In this document: one piece after another, positions 10,749 to 21,246 of the stretch
Layout: every line of letters begins with the position of its first letter
Numbering within the stretch: the stretch's first letter is position 1
Assembly (NCBI RefSeq): GCF_019175385.1
Contig: NC_083342.1
Coordinates: 123,194,376-123,258,375, forward strand
DNA length: 64,000 nucleotides
Source: Lycium barbarum
Lineage: Eukaryota > Streptophyta > Magnoliopsida > Solanales > Solanaceae
Reading direction: 5' to 3'
Program-made: the position numbers and the translations under genes
The notes under the pieces: model-generated
What the model was told of the DNA's origin: nothing
Database searches by the model: none
What the model saw: only the letters and a program-made list of their open reading frames with translations

Positions 10749-13700
10749 CACCCCCGCAGTCGAAGCGGGAGGTTGTCGTACGCTTAGACTGTCCCTGAAA
10801 TCATCAAAGAGCACGCGCGGAAGACCTTTAGTGAAGATATCTGCGATTTGGTAACGGGACGGGACGTGAAGAACACGAACTTCTCCACGGGCAACTTTCT
10901 CACGTACGAAATGTATGTCCATCTCAATATGTTTAGTGCGTTGGTGCTGAACTGGATTACCTGATAGGTATATGGTACTAACATTATCACAATAAATCAA
11001 TGTAGCTGTCCGGATGGGACAACGGAGCTCCAAAAGAAGGTTGCGAAGCCAACAGGACTCAGAGACGACATTAGCGACGCCACGGTATTCGGCCTCGGCA
11101 CTCGACTTAGACATAGTAGGTTGCCGTTTGGATGACCATGAGAGGAGATTATCGCCAAGGAAGACACAGTAACCTGATGTGGATCGGCGAGTGTCTGGAC
11201 AACCACCCCAACCTGCATCTGTATAAGAAACAAGAGAGGCAATGGAGGATTTGTACAGATGGAGACCAAACTCAATAGTACCTTGAATGTATCGGACTAT
11301 GCGTTTAAGAGCATGCATATGTGCAACCTTTGGATCATGCATGTGAAGGCATACTTGTTGAACCGCATAGGAGATGTCTGGTCTTGTGAATGTAAGGTAT
11401 TGCAACGCGCCGGCCAACTTACGATATTGGGTGGGATCATCGCAAGGAGGCCCGGCCGTGGCACCAAGTTTGGCTTTGGTGTCAACCGGTGTCTGACTTG
11501 GCTTACAGGCAGTCATGCCCGCACGCTCTATAATATCTGCTGCATAATTTTTCTGAGAGAGAAACATGCCGTGTGAAGTCCGGGTAACAGCGATACCCAT
11601 AAAATAGCTTAGAGGGCCCAAATCCTTCATAGCAAATTCGGCACTAAGCAGAGACATGATGGATTTTCTGAGAGCATCTGAGGAAGCTGTGAGAATAATA
11701 TCATTAACATATAGGAGAATGTAAGCAATGTCAGAACCTCGACAATAAATAAAGAGAGAGTGATCAGATCGGCTATGTGAAAAACCAATAGTGGAGACAT
11801 AGTCTGCAAAGCGTTGGAACCATGCACGGGGAGCTTACTTAAGTCCGTACAACGATTTCTTCAAGAGACAGACATGATGTGGATGATTTGGATCCTTAAA
11901 CCCAATAGGCTGATGCATATAAACAGTCTCATTAAGATTACCGTGTAGGAAAGCATTCTTGACGTCCAACTGATGAATGGGCCAAGAGTGTGCAAGTGCA
12001 ATGCTCAAGACAGCACTAATAGTAGCCGGTTTGACAATCGGACTGAAAGTCTCGTCGCAGTCAACTCCAACCTGTTGAGACCTGCCATCACAGACAAGAC
12101 GGGCTTTGTGCCTCTCAAAAGAACCATCAGATTTCTTTTTATGACGAAAAATCCACATAGAACGAATAAGATTCACATCAGTGGGACGTGGAACCAACTC
12201 CCACGTCTTATTACTAATTAGAGCATTATATTCATCAACCATGAAAGCTTTCCAATTATGGTCATTTAGAGCACTGACAGGATTTTGTGGGATAGGCGAG
12301 ATGGAGGGAGTGCTAGAAGTATTTAAGTTGAACGGTTGTTTGGGCTTAAAAATCCCATGTTGGCTTCTAGTGACCATGCGGGTGGGCTGCTGGGCAGTCA
12401 CGGGTGGGGCAGTGGGGGGTAGGGGCTGTGGGGCAGTGATCGTGGGGTTGGACTGCTGGGCAGTGGGGGGAGAGGGCTGCTGGGCAGTCATGGGTGGAGC
12501 GGCGGGGGGGAGGGGCTGCTCAGCAGTGGGGGGGAGGGGCTGGACTGAGGGAACGACGAGTGGAGGAGGCTGTGACAGAAAATGCAGGGTATATGGAGAA
12601 ATCCCATGGTCCAAAAAATCATAAGAAGTTGGGGTTGGTGAGTGCAATTTGGAGAAGGGAAATTGAGTTTCCTCAAAGATGACATGCCTTGAGATGATGA
12701 TTTTGTTGGTGGATAAATCATAACATTTATATCCTCTATGATGCAACGGATAGCCCAAAAATACACACGGGGGGGGATCTTGCTTGTAACTTATGAATAG
12801 TTGTCGATGGGAAAAGTGGATAGCATAGACACCCAAAAACCCAGAGATGAGAATAGGAGGGGATTCGTTGATAGAGAACTTGTGTTGGTGATTTATACCC
12901 AAGGACTTTGGTGGGAAGTACATTAAGGAGGTATGTGGCCATTTGGAGAGCATGATGCCAAAAAGAGGGGGGCATGGAAGAGTGGACAAGAAGAGTGCGC
13001 ACTATGTTGTTAATGGATTTAATTTTTCTTTCCGCTTTGCCGTTTTGAGGAGAGGTATGGGGGCAATAAAATCGGAAATTTAAACCATTTGAGGCGCAAA
13101 AAGATTGAAAATTCCCATTGGCGAACTCCCGCCCATTATCACATTGAATGTTTTTAATGTCTCTTTCGAATTGAGTCCGTATTAATGCCTTAAAAGATAG
13201 AAAAGTGGAATAGACTTGGGACTTGTTAGAGATTGGAAAAGTTCAAAGAAAATTACTATAATCATCAAAAAAGAAAACATAATAGCGGTGCCCATTAGAA
13301 CTTAAAACAGGAGATGTCCATAAATCACTATGAATGATATCAAACGACATAGTAGTAAATGACAATGAATCATAAAATGGCAATTTAACATGTTTCCCCA
13401 AAGGACAAGAGGTACAAAAAGAAGTTCGGGCCCTATTACATTCAATTAAGGCATTACTACGAAGAGAACTAAGGATAGCATTTCCCGGATGGCTTAGTCG
13501 GGAATGCCACAAGCTAGGTGATGCGGCAATGAAGGTGGATGGTGGAGTGGTCCATTTTGTGGCAATGATAGGATACAATTCCCCGGTGCTCTCACATCTT
13601 ATTAGGCGGCTCCCCGTCGGTAAATCATTCACAGAAAACCCAAGAGGATCAAACTCAACAGAAACATTATTGTCCTTAGTGAATTTACGTATGGGAATAA

Positions 13701-13902
13701 GGTTTTTGATGAGTTTTGGAGCATGCAAGACATTTCGGAGACGTAATTGATGATTAGGAGCGGGTAAGGATGTATGACCATAGCCTCGAATTCGAATAGT
13801 GCTACCATTACCAACAATGATTCTAGAATTATTACTCAAATTAAAATAAGACGTGAGAGTACCTGAGTTGGCAGTCATGTGGGAAGTCGCTCTGGTGTCC
13901 AT
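10746..13902 (-). pseudogene. Copia 1 pol: protease, integrase, RT, RNase H (broken)
   Basis: Protease starts near 13902 with DTRATSH, where the family has DTGATSH, so the active-site Gly is Arg. GAG-pre-integrase follows (LWHSRLSHPG, then CTSCPLGKH), then the integrase core with HSDLW and DNGREF. The reverse transcriptase carries KARLVCDG and QLDVKNAFLHGNL, and the catalytic YVDD is YVND (near 11705). RNase H carries YTDAGWGG, SSAEAEYR and YCDN. Breaks seen: TAG just before the protease (about 13903), TGA at 13243-13245, a frame shift in the homopolymer run near 12770, and TAA at 11835-11837 in SLYGLK*APRAW. These changes predict an inactive polyprotein. Function in the cell would be replication of the element through a virus-like particle. 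Confidence 0.88.
10749..10765 (-). other. Polypurine tract of Copia 1
   Basis: On the minus strand the sequence GACTGCGGGGGTG directly precedes the 3' LTR, which is the expected position for the plus-strand primer of reverse transcription. Confidence 0.7.
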
Positions 13903-14984
13903 GTACTAATTATCATCCGGTTGATGCAGGGACAGAGTGTGCATGGCTGCCTCCACGTCTGTCGGAGTGTACCCAGAATTGGTCGGACCATGCATGGAAT
14001 AGGCCAGCTGAGGTCGTGGACCCGCACCGAGAATGCCGCTGCGGGGCCGCAGTGTGGTGGGATGCTGCTGCCACTGGGCATTGGCCACTGCTGGGGCGGC
14101 CAGGCAGGCCAGTAGTAGCCCCCTGCCGGTGGCTGTCCCGTCGGCCACTGGCGGTTGCTCATCTGTCCGCCGCCGTCGCGGCCGGATTTCCCGCAGTTGT
14201 TGTTGTTGTTGTTCCCCTTTCCCTTGTTCCTGTTAGAATTCCTGCCACGATTATTACCACGACGGTTAGTTGAATTATTGTTGCCGCCAGGTGGCGGGGA
14301 GGGATTATCATTATCAACAAGTAGAGCCGCGGGACTAGAATCGCGTGCACGTTCCTTGGCTGCTGCGTCTTCGAGCTTGAGTCTGGAGCACACTTCAGAG
14401 AAAGAGGGCGGCACATCCTTCTGCTGGATGGTGGTGACAAAGTGTGCATATGTCTCCGGTAAGCCTGTAAGGAGGCGTAAGACCAGACGTTGGTCGGACA
14501 CTGGCGACCCCACGTTGGCAAGCTGATCCGCGAGAGACTTGAGCCTATTATAATAGGCCATAACCGAGCCGAAGTCGGCCATTTTTGTGGTGGTGAATTC
14601 AGTTTCAAGGTACGCTGCCCTTGAGTGTTTGTTATTTTGGAAAAGTTGAGCAACTCGATTCCAAGCCTTCTCTGCAACATCATCCGCCACGAGAATAAAG
14701 GTAAGAATATCATGGGATACGGTGGCGTATATCCATTGAAGGACCACCGCATCTAGCCGTTTCCAGAGCGGAAGGTTAGCCGGCTTTGTTGCGTTGTACG
14801 CGGTGAGTTCAGTGGTGTCAGTTGGTGGTATGATGTGTTCAAGTACGGAGTGGACGCGGGCTAGAACTTTGAATAGTGTCGCCCATTCGTGATAATGGCC
14901 GGTTTCCATGTCTAGAGTGATTGGGATTAAAGATTTCACATTCGTGACGGTTAAAGCAGAATGAAAAGTTTTGTTGTCAGCCAT
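13875..14984 (-). pseudogene. Copia 1 gag-like protein
   Basis: Starts MADNKTFHSALTV and has the retrotransposon Gag helical core (around DAVVLQWIYATVSHDILTFI and QRLVLRLLTGLPETY), followed by an Asn/Gly/Arg-rich nucleic-acid-binding stretch. There is no visible CCHC zinc knuckle in this frame. From about residue 310 the frame leaves the gag-pol reading: the sequence that should lead into protease is in the next frame (ending HTLSLHQPDDN), so a single-base indel lies near 14050. The ATG lies about 120 bases inside the 5' LTR and PBS, as expected. Confidence 0.85.
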
Positions 14985-15095
14985 TGAAGAGAGAAGAGGG
15001 AGGAGGAAGGGGTGGCGGCTACGGCTAGGGTTAGGAGAGAAGAGGGAGGTGGACGACTGGGGTTTAGGAAGCTAGGGTTTTTAGGAGAAACCTAG

Positions 15096-15105
15096 TCTGA
15101 TACCA
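15096..15105 (-). other. Primer-binding site of Copia 1
   Basis: The minus strand reads TGGTATCAGA immediately after the 5' LTR, complementary to the 3' end of initiator methionine tRNA, the usual primer of plant Copia elements. The match then diverges (CTAGG instead of GCC...). Confidence 0.85.
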
Positions 15106-15257
15106 TGTAGGAAATCAATCCGTGATTTGTATTGATGTATGAAAGTCATTATATACAAAGTAGGTATCTCACCATCAGAATGATACTCGGCTAAATTATA
15201 GGACCTAATTACTATACATAAGGAAGAGAATATTTACAATATTTACATAGTCTATCA
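15106..15257 (-). repeat. 5' LTR of Copia 1
   Basis: Partner of the LTR at 10597-10748, same length (152 bp), followed by target duplication TTATG at 15258-15262. The LTR presumably holds the promoter for the minus-strand element. Confidence 0.93.
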
Positions 15258-15335
15258 TTATGGCTTCTATCGCCGAGAAGGCCCAACAAATACAACATTT
15301 TCCCTGATAATCAACCTCAAGAAGACAGTTTTTGC
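15258..15335 (-). pseudogene. Papain-type cysteine protease fragment with catalytic Cys motif (copy B, upstream part)
   Basis: Minus-strand reading gives VDYQGKCCICWAFSAIEAI, which matches the catalytic-cysteine block of C1A peptidases (QGxCGSCWAFSA). Joined across the Copia element at TTATG it continues into the segment at 10592-10335, in the same order as in an intact protease. The Gly-Ser of the usual CGSCW is Cys-Ile here. Upstream of GKNCLLEVDY the frame contains stops, so the propeptide and mature N-terminus are not recognisable. Clearly a relic. Confidence 0.65.
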
Positions 15336-15429
15336 CTACCAACAAACATTTAATCTTTCAAAAGAAATTATCTTCACCGATAATAGGATCTTAGGGCTTT
15401 GAGAAACTCGATCGTTCCACTCTATTATC

Positions 15430-16352
15430 TAGGGGTGTGCATGGACCGGGTTGGTTCGAATTTTTTAAACACCAAACCAAACCAATTGCGTCGGGTTTTA
15501 AAATTTATACACCAAACCAAACCAATAAAATTCGGGTTTTTCAACCTCGGGTTTTCTCGGGTTGTTCGGTTTTCTCGGATTTTTTGGGTTTTTTTTGGAA
15601 TAGTCTTGATACAAAACATTTAACTTTTACTTTAAATATTTCTTTAGTTCTAGTAAGATACAATTATATAATTAAGGTGTTTCTTAAGAAAATAACACAA
15701 AATGTGAGAAGAGTGATGACATTGTATTAAAATATTCAACAAAAGCTAATATAATCGATTAAAATAAATATTGCTAATTAACAAGCCATAAAATAAAATG
15801 ACCATAATCTAAAAATACTAAGTCATGCTAAAATAAGTATTAATTATATGACAAAGAAAAAAAACTTAAGTTATGTATTTTTACTCTCTAAATCAATTAT
15901 GCAAAACTAAAGAATAGATATCCAACATTATTGTCATTTCTAGTGGTAAATTGAATTTCTTTTGTTAGGATTAGTGTTGAGTTGGTTTTGGTTTGGACTT
16001 TATTTGAGTTACTAACATCCATAGGATATAAAACTTATTGACATTTAAAATTCTAAGTTCAAGCTTGAATAATATGATAATAGATAAAAAATTACGAAAA
16101 AATTTAAGAAATATTTATAAATTACTTTACAAATAAATATTTTTATGTATAAAATATTTTAAAAATTGAATACATGTAATGTCGGGTTGGTTTGGTTCGG
16201 TTTGATTTTTTTTAGTTAAAACCAAACCAAACCAATTATGATCGGGTTTGTTTTTCCAACACCAAACCAAGTCAAACCAAACCACTAGTCGGTTTTTTTT
16301 CTCGGTTTGACTCGGTTTGGTACGGTTTGTCGGTTTACTTTGTACACCCCTA
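15430..16352. mobile_element. Non-autonomous hAT-type element, 923 bp
   Basis: Ends TAGGGGTGTGCA and TGTACACCCCTA form an 11/12 inverted repeat, flanked by a perfect 8 bp duplication CTATTATC (15422-15429 and 16353-16360), the target-site length of hAT transposons. The outer 150-200 bases on each side are built from repeated ACCAAACCAAACCAA or TTGGTTTGGTT blocks that pair in inverted orientation. The interior is AT-rich and has no transposase. Confidence 0.88.
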
Positions 16353-16494
16353 CTATTATCCATGACTCAAAAAGTTATTTTCAATGTTGTCATTTTGATA
16401 AAACTTGACAATAACTACTGATTTCTTATGCCAACTGCAATTTAAATGTGTCCTCCATGCATTGTTTTTTTTTTTAGCAAATATCCATACCAAA

Positions 16495-16680
16495 GACGAG
16501 GCTCTTGTTTTAGAATGAAAGTTAATTAAATTTTATAGTTTAATTTGTTCTTTTATTTCGTTTCTTTTTTACTTGATTTTATCAAGTCTGAAAAATTAGT
16601 TTGTAATCACGATTTACGATTGTAAATTTTAATTATCTATTTAAAAACTAATATCGAAGTTATCGACAAGAATGAGTGTT
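16495..16680 (+). repeat. Dispersed direct repeat, copy 1
   Basis: The stretch with GAGGCTCTTGTTTTAGAATG, TTAATTTGTTCTTTTATTTC and AAAAATTAGTTT is repeated at 19575-19765 with the same order of blocks. Identity is partial, with several indels. Its nature is unknown; it may mark an old segmental duplication. Confidence 0.5.
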
Positions 16681-16929
16681 GTCATGCTTATGTAAAAGAT
16701 CATATTTTTCTAAAAACAAGGCATTAGACTTAATCTTTTTCTTCTTCTTTATCTAAAGAATATTGGCCGAAGGATAGCTAAATGTGGCCAGACTCTTCCT
16801 GTTCTTAAGGTGCAAAAGCATGTTTAACAGTAAATAATAGAAAAGATAAGAGAGAGACATAAATTAGAATTTTTGTTAAATTAAAACAGGAGACGAGGGC
16901 GGCTACTGCAGTGAGATAGGATAAGGCAA

Positions 16930-17036
16930 CCTAATTTTGATTTAGGTTGTCTGAGGGGTTGAATTTAGCCAGTCATGGGGACTTTTAGGGGTACCAGCCC
17001 GACCCCTTAACCTTTCATAGGGGTCGGGTTTTAGGC
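16930..17036. other. Two adjacent perfect hairpins
   Basis: First hairpin: CAACCTAA, loop TTTTGA, TTAGGTTG. Second: CCCGACCCCT, an 11-base loop, AGGGGTCGGG (10 bp perfect stem). They lie between two GGCGGCT copies (16900 and 17033 areas). No RNA family was recognised. Confidence 0.5.
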
Positions 17037-17039
17037 GGC

Positions 17040-18610
17040 TGCTATGATTGATTTGATGATTTTTTATTTTTTTTTACACTAAAATAATAGGTGATACACA
17101 AGTTCAAGAATTCTAAAACAGTTCAAGGCTAAAGTCTTTAATTTTATTTAATAGAGCTTTGAAATTTGAATTAAACAGTTAGAAGTCCATATTTTCAACA
17201 CAATTGAGCATATGTTGTATTGTATATGGAGCTGAGTAGAGTATTTCCTGCATATCACTCACACTTTTGAACTTGACTAGATAGTATATCTCATTGTGAA
17301 AAAAGAAATCACGTTCAATTACACTCCTCCAGGCATGGGCTTGTTACATCAAATTGTAACATGACACCTCCCCTATTGTATAAACAATCAAGGAATTTCT
17401 CCATTTTTGTTCTTTCTGTTCAATTTCAGATTTATCTAATTAAGCACTGCATATGCTTTTACTATTTGTGGGGATATAATTAAGATTCACATTATTTTCT
17501 TGCTTTATCTTTTTCTAAAAGAGGTTGGTCCAACCAATGGTTTCTATTATTACCTCGCCACTCCATCTTTTTTTGTAGTTACTCCCTTTCCTCGATTAGC
17601 TATGACGATTTGATGGTTTTTAGCCGTTTCACCGTGTGTCTTCTCAAAAATCGATCTCTCATTTGGTCACCTCTTTCTAGTAATGTCCCTTTCTCAGTCC
17701 CCTTGTCAGTGTTTGAAGTTGCTTCTAAGCTCAATTTCTTCACCACTTTAATTTTCCAAATCTGGAAGTAAATCTAGTAATTCTTGATTCACACTGCTCT
17801 ATTAAAATTGGGGTTTTTTGTGTCTTTTCCATTAATGGTTTCTCGCCTTGCATGTGATCTTCTACCAAGGTCCCAAATATAACTATTTATTCTTTCTTTG
17901 ATCGTCTTGGTCCTCCTCCCCTTTCCTTGGCCATGATTTCTCAAAGGCGTAGGGACATGCTTCAATAAGCGTTTGGTGTGCTTAGGCCCACCAAAAAACT
18001 GATGAGCAGCCAGGTAATCATCGTTCAACATTGGCTACATTTAAATAAATTAAATAACAAAGACTATGTAGTTTATATACTAAGTTAAAAGGCATACTTC
18101 ATCCTTCCCGATAAAATATGACACTTGAAAAAAAAAATTGGAGACAACTAGCTAGGATATAGAAATGGGCTTAGACTATGGGGAGCTTGATATAACTCAT
18201 CTAAAAATGGTTGTACGTTAAGCAGGAGTTTATAAATTTTTTATTAGTTTGCAACTCCCATTTAATTCATTCATTTATTTTTAAATATATTACTAACATT
18301 TAATATTTTGATGCAGTTGAGAATAATATTGCTTGGCCATTGGAGTAAAAAAAAATTCTCGGATTTGACTAAATGAGATATTAAAGGTAACTAATTCTTG
18401 GGTATGCATAATTTGGTAAAATTTAAAATTAGAAGATGTAGTATCTCGATTTTGATATTTTTGATATTTATTATAGTATTGCGGTGTGAAAGAATACCAA
18501 ATATCGAATAACTTATTGAAATTCATAATTACATGTAAAATACACAAATATTTTGTTATTATATAAATAATAATAAGTTAATCAATATAAGTTTAAATGA
18601 AAAAAGAGAG
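17040..18610. other. Intergenic, no gene seen
   Basis: AT-rich DNA. The ORFs at 17789-18031 and 18293-18547 (minus) have no protein-like signature. No element ends were recognised. Confidence 0.4.
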
Positions 18611-18613
18611 AGA

Positions 18614-19128
18614 AAAATAATTCGAAAAACTTTTCGACGCAAGATGGCTAAGTTTTTGCTTGACATTAATGCTAACCTTCTAAATCACACTAATCTCCAT
18701 CCACCAGGTTATTGTAGTGATGCTAATTTTGAGTACACATTCAAGCTAAAATGTTGTTGTGTGGTGATGACCTAAAATGTAAAATGTGTCGGCCTGAATT
18801 TCACCATACCAAAAAAAATGGTCAATCGTGTTCAAAAGTGTAAGCAATGTTTGAGGTCCCTGTACTGTCACAATGTTTGCTGGCTCAGCCGTCCCTTCAC
18901 TCAGGCTGATAGTGAAGCCAGAGAATATGTATCGCTGATGATTTTTTACTGCAGGGGTTGTGAACCCATAAACTATGCTTTCAAGGGGGGTTGGAAGGCG
19001 AAGTCGCTCAAAGGAACACAATTCAATCGCATTGGTCAGTCTGTTGAGTTCTCTAAAGGCTTAATAATGAGGGACGGAACATCAGGATCTCCAACTAGCA
19101 TGCAAACTTTGTTTAGTAAAGCTACTTA
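18614..19128 (+). pseudogene. Unidentified protein-like stretch
   Basis: Several consecutive frames look like decayed coding sequence: KMAKFLLDINANLLNHTN followed by LHPPGYCSDANFEYTFKLKC near 18642-18750, then the open frame 18818-19129 with CEPINYAFKGGWKAKSLKG, EFSKGLIMRDGTSGS and the end MQTLFSKAT. The composition (Gly, Trp, Arg, Cys) is unlike the AT-rich flanks, and the frame closes at a normal stop. I do not recognise the family. The opposite strand also has a 91-codon frame (18746-19021), so the coding strand is not certain. Confidence 0.3.
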
Positions 19129-19574
19129 AGGTTTGACTTCGAAATATTTAGAGCTTTCTTGGGGAAAAAATTAGAGAAGTTTTTTTTTTTTTGAATGGGG
19201 AAATTCAAGAATTTCTTTTGATAGTTGTTATCTGCATAGAACTTTTTAAATAATTAGCAGATGTATTTTCACTTAGTATTTTGAATTCTTCATGTGTTAA
19301 AAAAAAAACTAATATCTAAATTAGTGGTTTGATAACATATATATAAAATAATATTTATATAAATTTAAGCCATCTTACGTGCATCTCTACCATTCAAAAA
19401 ACTTATGTAATATTTTAGGAAACATTCTAGCTTAATGTAATGTTTAGTATTAAATATGATAAGTGAAATTTGTTACCTTAGGTTTGCTGAATTGATGCAA
19501 ACATGTACATTTTAAATTTGGAAGGTTGTGACATTTGACTTCTAATAATATTGTGTCTTGAGTCTTGTTTTCTT

Positions 19575-19765
19575 TTCAAGCAAAGAACAAGAGTCTTATT
19601 TTAGAATGAAAGATTGTAACGTTTAATTTAATTTGTTCTCTTTTAATTTTATTTTTCTTTTTTGCTTGATTTAATCATCAACTCTCAAAAATTAGTTTCT
19701 ACATCATTCATGATTCACAATTACAAAATTTAATTGTCTACTTAACAAATTAATACCGAATTTAT
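19575..19765 (+). repeat. Dispersed direct repeat, copy 2
   Basis: Diverged copy of 16495-16680 (shared blocks TTATTTTAGAATGAAAG, TTAATTTAATTTGTTCT, AAAAATTAGTTT, ATTAATACCGAATTTATCGA-like end). It flanks the unidentified protein-like stretch on the other side. Confidence 0.5.
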
Positions 19766-20843
19766 CGAGCCTCACAAACCGAAATAGGAAACTTAAAGTT
19801 GGAAGCCTACCAAATTCATTTCGATGTGAAATTGGTAAAGTATTTTTAAACTTAAAAATATCTTTTAAACATACTAGACTAATTGTTGAACACCCCCAAT
19901 AATTGTACTCTTGTTTCATAAGTACACGCGAGCAAACAAATTTGAGATCAAGGAAGATGTAGTACTTTTTGTTAACCAACAAACTCTTAACTCACTTGAA
20001 TTTTTTTATTACTACTTCTCCTGCTTCCTTTCTGTACACTCCTCGAGAAATAGGTTGTGAACCCATAATCTCAATAGTGTAATGGTTTCAATGGGAAGAA
20101 CATAAAGATTAAACCTATCAAGTTAAATTAAAATTTTGGATTCGCCTCTGATTATAAACTGTCCAACACAATATCTTAGGACAAAAGATGCAGCTATTGA
20201 CAAATTCCAGGATTTAAGGAAAGTTCCATTAGGTATCTTGGGAAAGAAAATACTTAACTCTATAGGAAGAAAGATGAATGAGGAGGAATACGAGGAATGA
20301 TACTGTTGCTACTTCAAAATAATGGGGAAATTTTGTTCAATCTCACGTTAGATGAGTATCTAGCAATTAGTAATGGTAACAATTGAATATACATCTACCG
20401 CTAGATTGTTGATTGCCATTTTTAGGTTATTTTTCCTAGTGGGTTCTCGTAGTACCTTGGATAGTTGTAGTCGTAGATCTTCTATTGTTATTTGATGTGT
20501 TCTATTCAAATTTGATTTGGTTAACTTTACAGTAGCTATAATTTAGTACGTAATTTCTAAGGATATGAATCCTCGTTCCATTAGTAGGGAACACTAAACT
20601 GCAGAATGCTGCTCGAATTAACTGAAAACATATCCTAAACACATAATTATATAGGAAAAGTCTAGTTTGATTTGGAAATCCAAATATTAAGGCAGATCTT
20701 TAGATTATACGTTATACAATTTTATCCGGTGTGAAATTAATTTTTGATGGATAAAAAAGTGGATCATCAATTCAAGTTAGAGCTTCATGCTTTTGTAATA
20801 ATATAGATTCAATATAATTGATTATAACTTTATACATGAAACA
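19766..20843. other. Intergenic, no gene seen
   Basis: AT-rich spacer with only short, low-complexity frames (for example 19704-19982 minus). No element ends were found. Confidence 0.4.
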
Positions 20844-20861
20844 TGAAATAGCATGAGATAC

Positions 20862-20997
20862 AACAACATACCCAGTGTGGTTCCACAAGTTGGGTCTGGA
20901 GAGGGTAAGATATACGTTAGACCTTACCTCTATCTATCTGTATGGGGTAGAGAGACTGTTTCCAATAGAAAAGACAGTGATGTAACAACAAATATCA
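20862..20997 (-). mobile_element. Short SINE/RTE-LINE 3'-end insertion with 18 bp TSD
   Basis: The 136 bp insert is flanked by a perfect 18 bp duplication ATGAAATAGCATGAGATA (20844-20861 and 20998-21015). Read on minus it contains AGTCTCTCTACCCC, AGGTAAGGTCTAACG, CCCTCTCCAGACCC and CACTGGGTATGTTGTTGT. This is the typical 3' tail shared by Solanaceae RTE LINEs and their SINE partners. It is 5'-truncated or a short SINE. No Pol III A/B boxes were identified in it. Confidence 0.85.
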
Positions 20998-21246
20998 ATG
21001 AAATAGCATGAGATAAAACAATTATATAATAATTCGTTTCGAGAACGAATGGAAACAATAAGCATAGACTCTGCGTGAAATTTGTAGACCATGTAAATGA
21101 AGTTGTTTACTCTTTTTAATATTGTTACATGAAGGTAGAAAATGTGAGATCAGCGTAGCAATATTTTTCCAGCCCTCCGATTTCTTCTGAAATAGTTGCA
21201 TTTTTTCAACCAAAATCTTTGCAGACTCTGAAATTAGGCTATTTGT

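Larger units (their letters stand above)
10597..15257 (-). mobile_element. Copia LTR retrotransposon 1 (4,661 bp, short LTRs)
   Basis: A complete element in minus orientation, bounded by two 152 bp LTRs that start TGTAGG and end CTATCA on the + strand and flanked by the 5 bp duplication TTATG (10592-10596 and 15258-15262). The primer-binding site TGGTATCAGA abuts the 5' LTR and a G-rich polypurine tract abuts the 3' LTR. The internal order gag, protease, integrase, reverse transcriptase, RNase H places it in Copia/Pseudoviridae. The LTRs differ at only two positions that I can see (ACT/ACC near 10668 and CTT/CTC near 10681), so the insertion is fairly young. The coding region nevertheless has several stops and frame breaks, so it is non-autonomous. 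Confidence 0.93.

Noticed and set aside
12181..12624. + strand 147-codon Gly/Trp/Cys-rich ORF
   Set aside because: Antisense of the Pro/Gln-rich linker in the Copia 1 integrase region; no independent evidence of coding.
14016..14526. + strand ORFs over the Copia 1 gag
   Set aside because: They overlap the gag frame on the opposite strand and arise from its Asn/Gly-rich codons.
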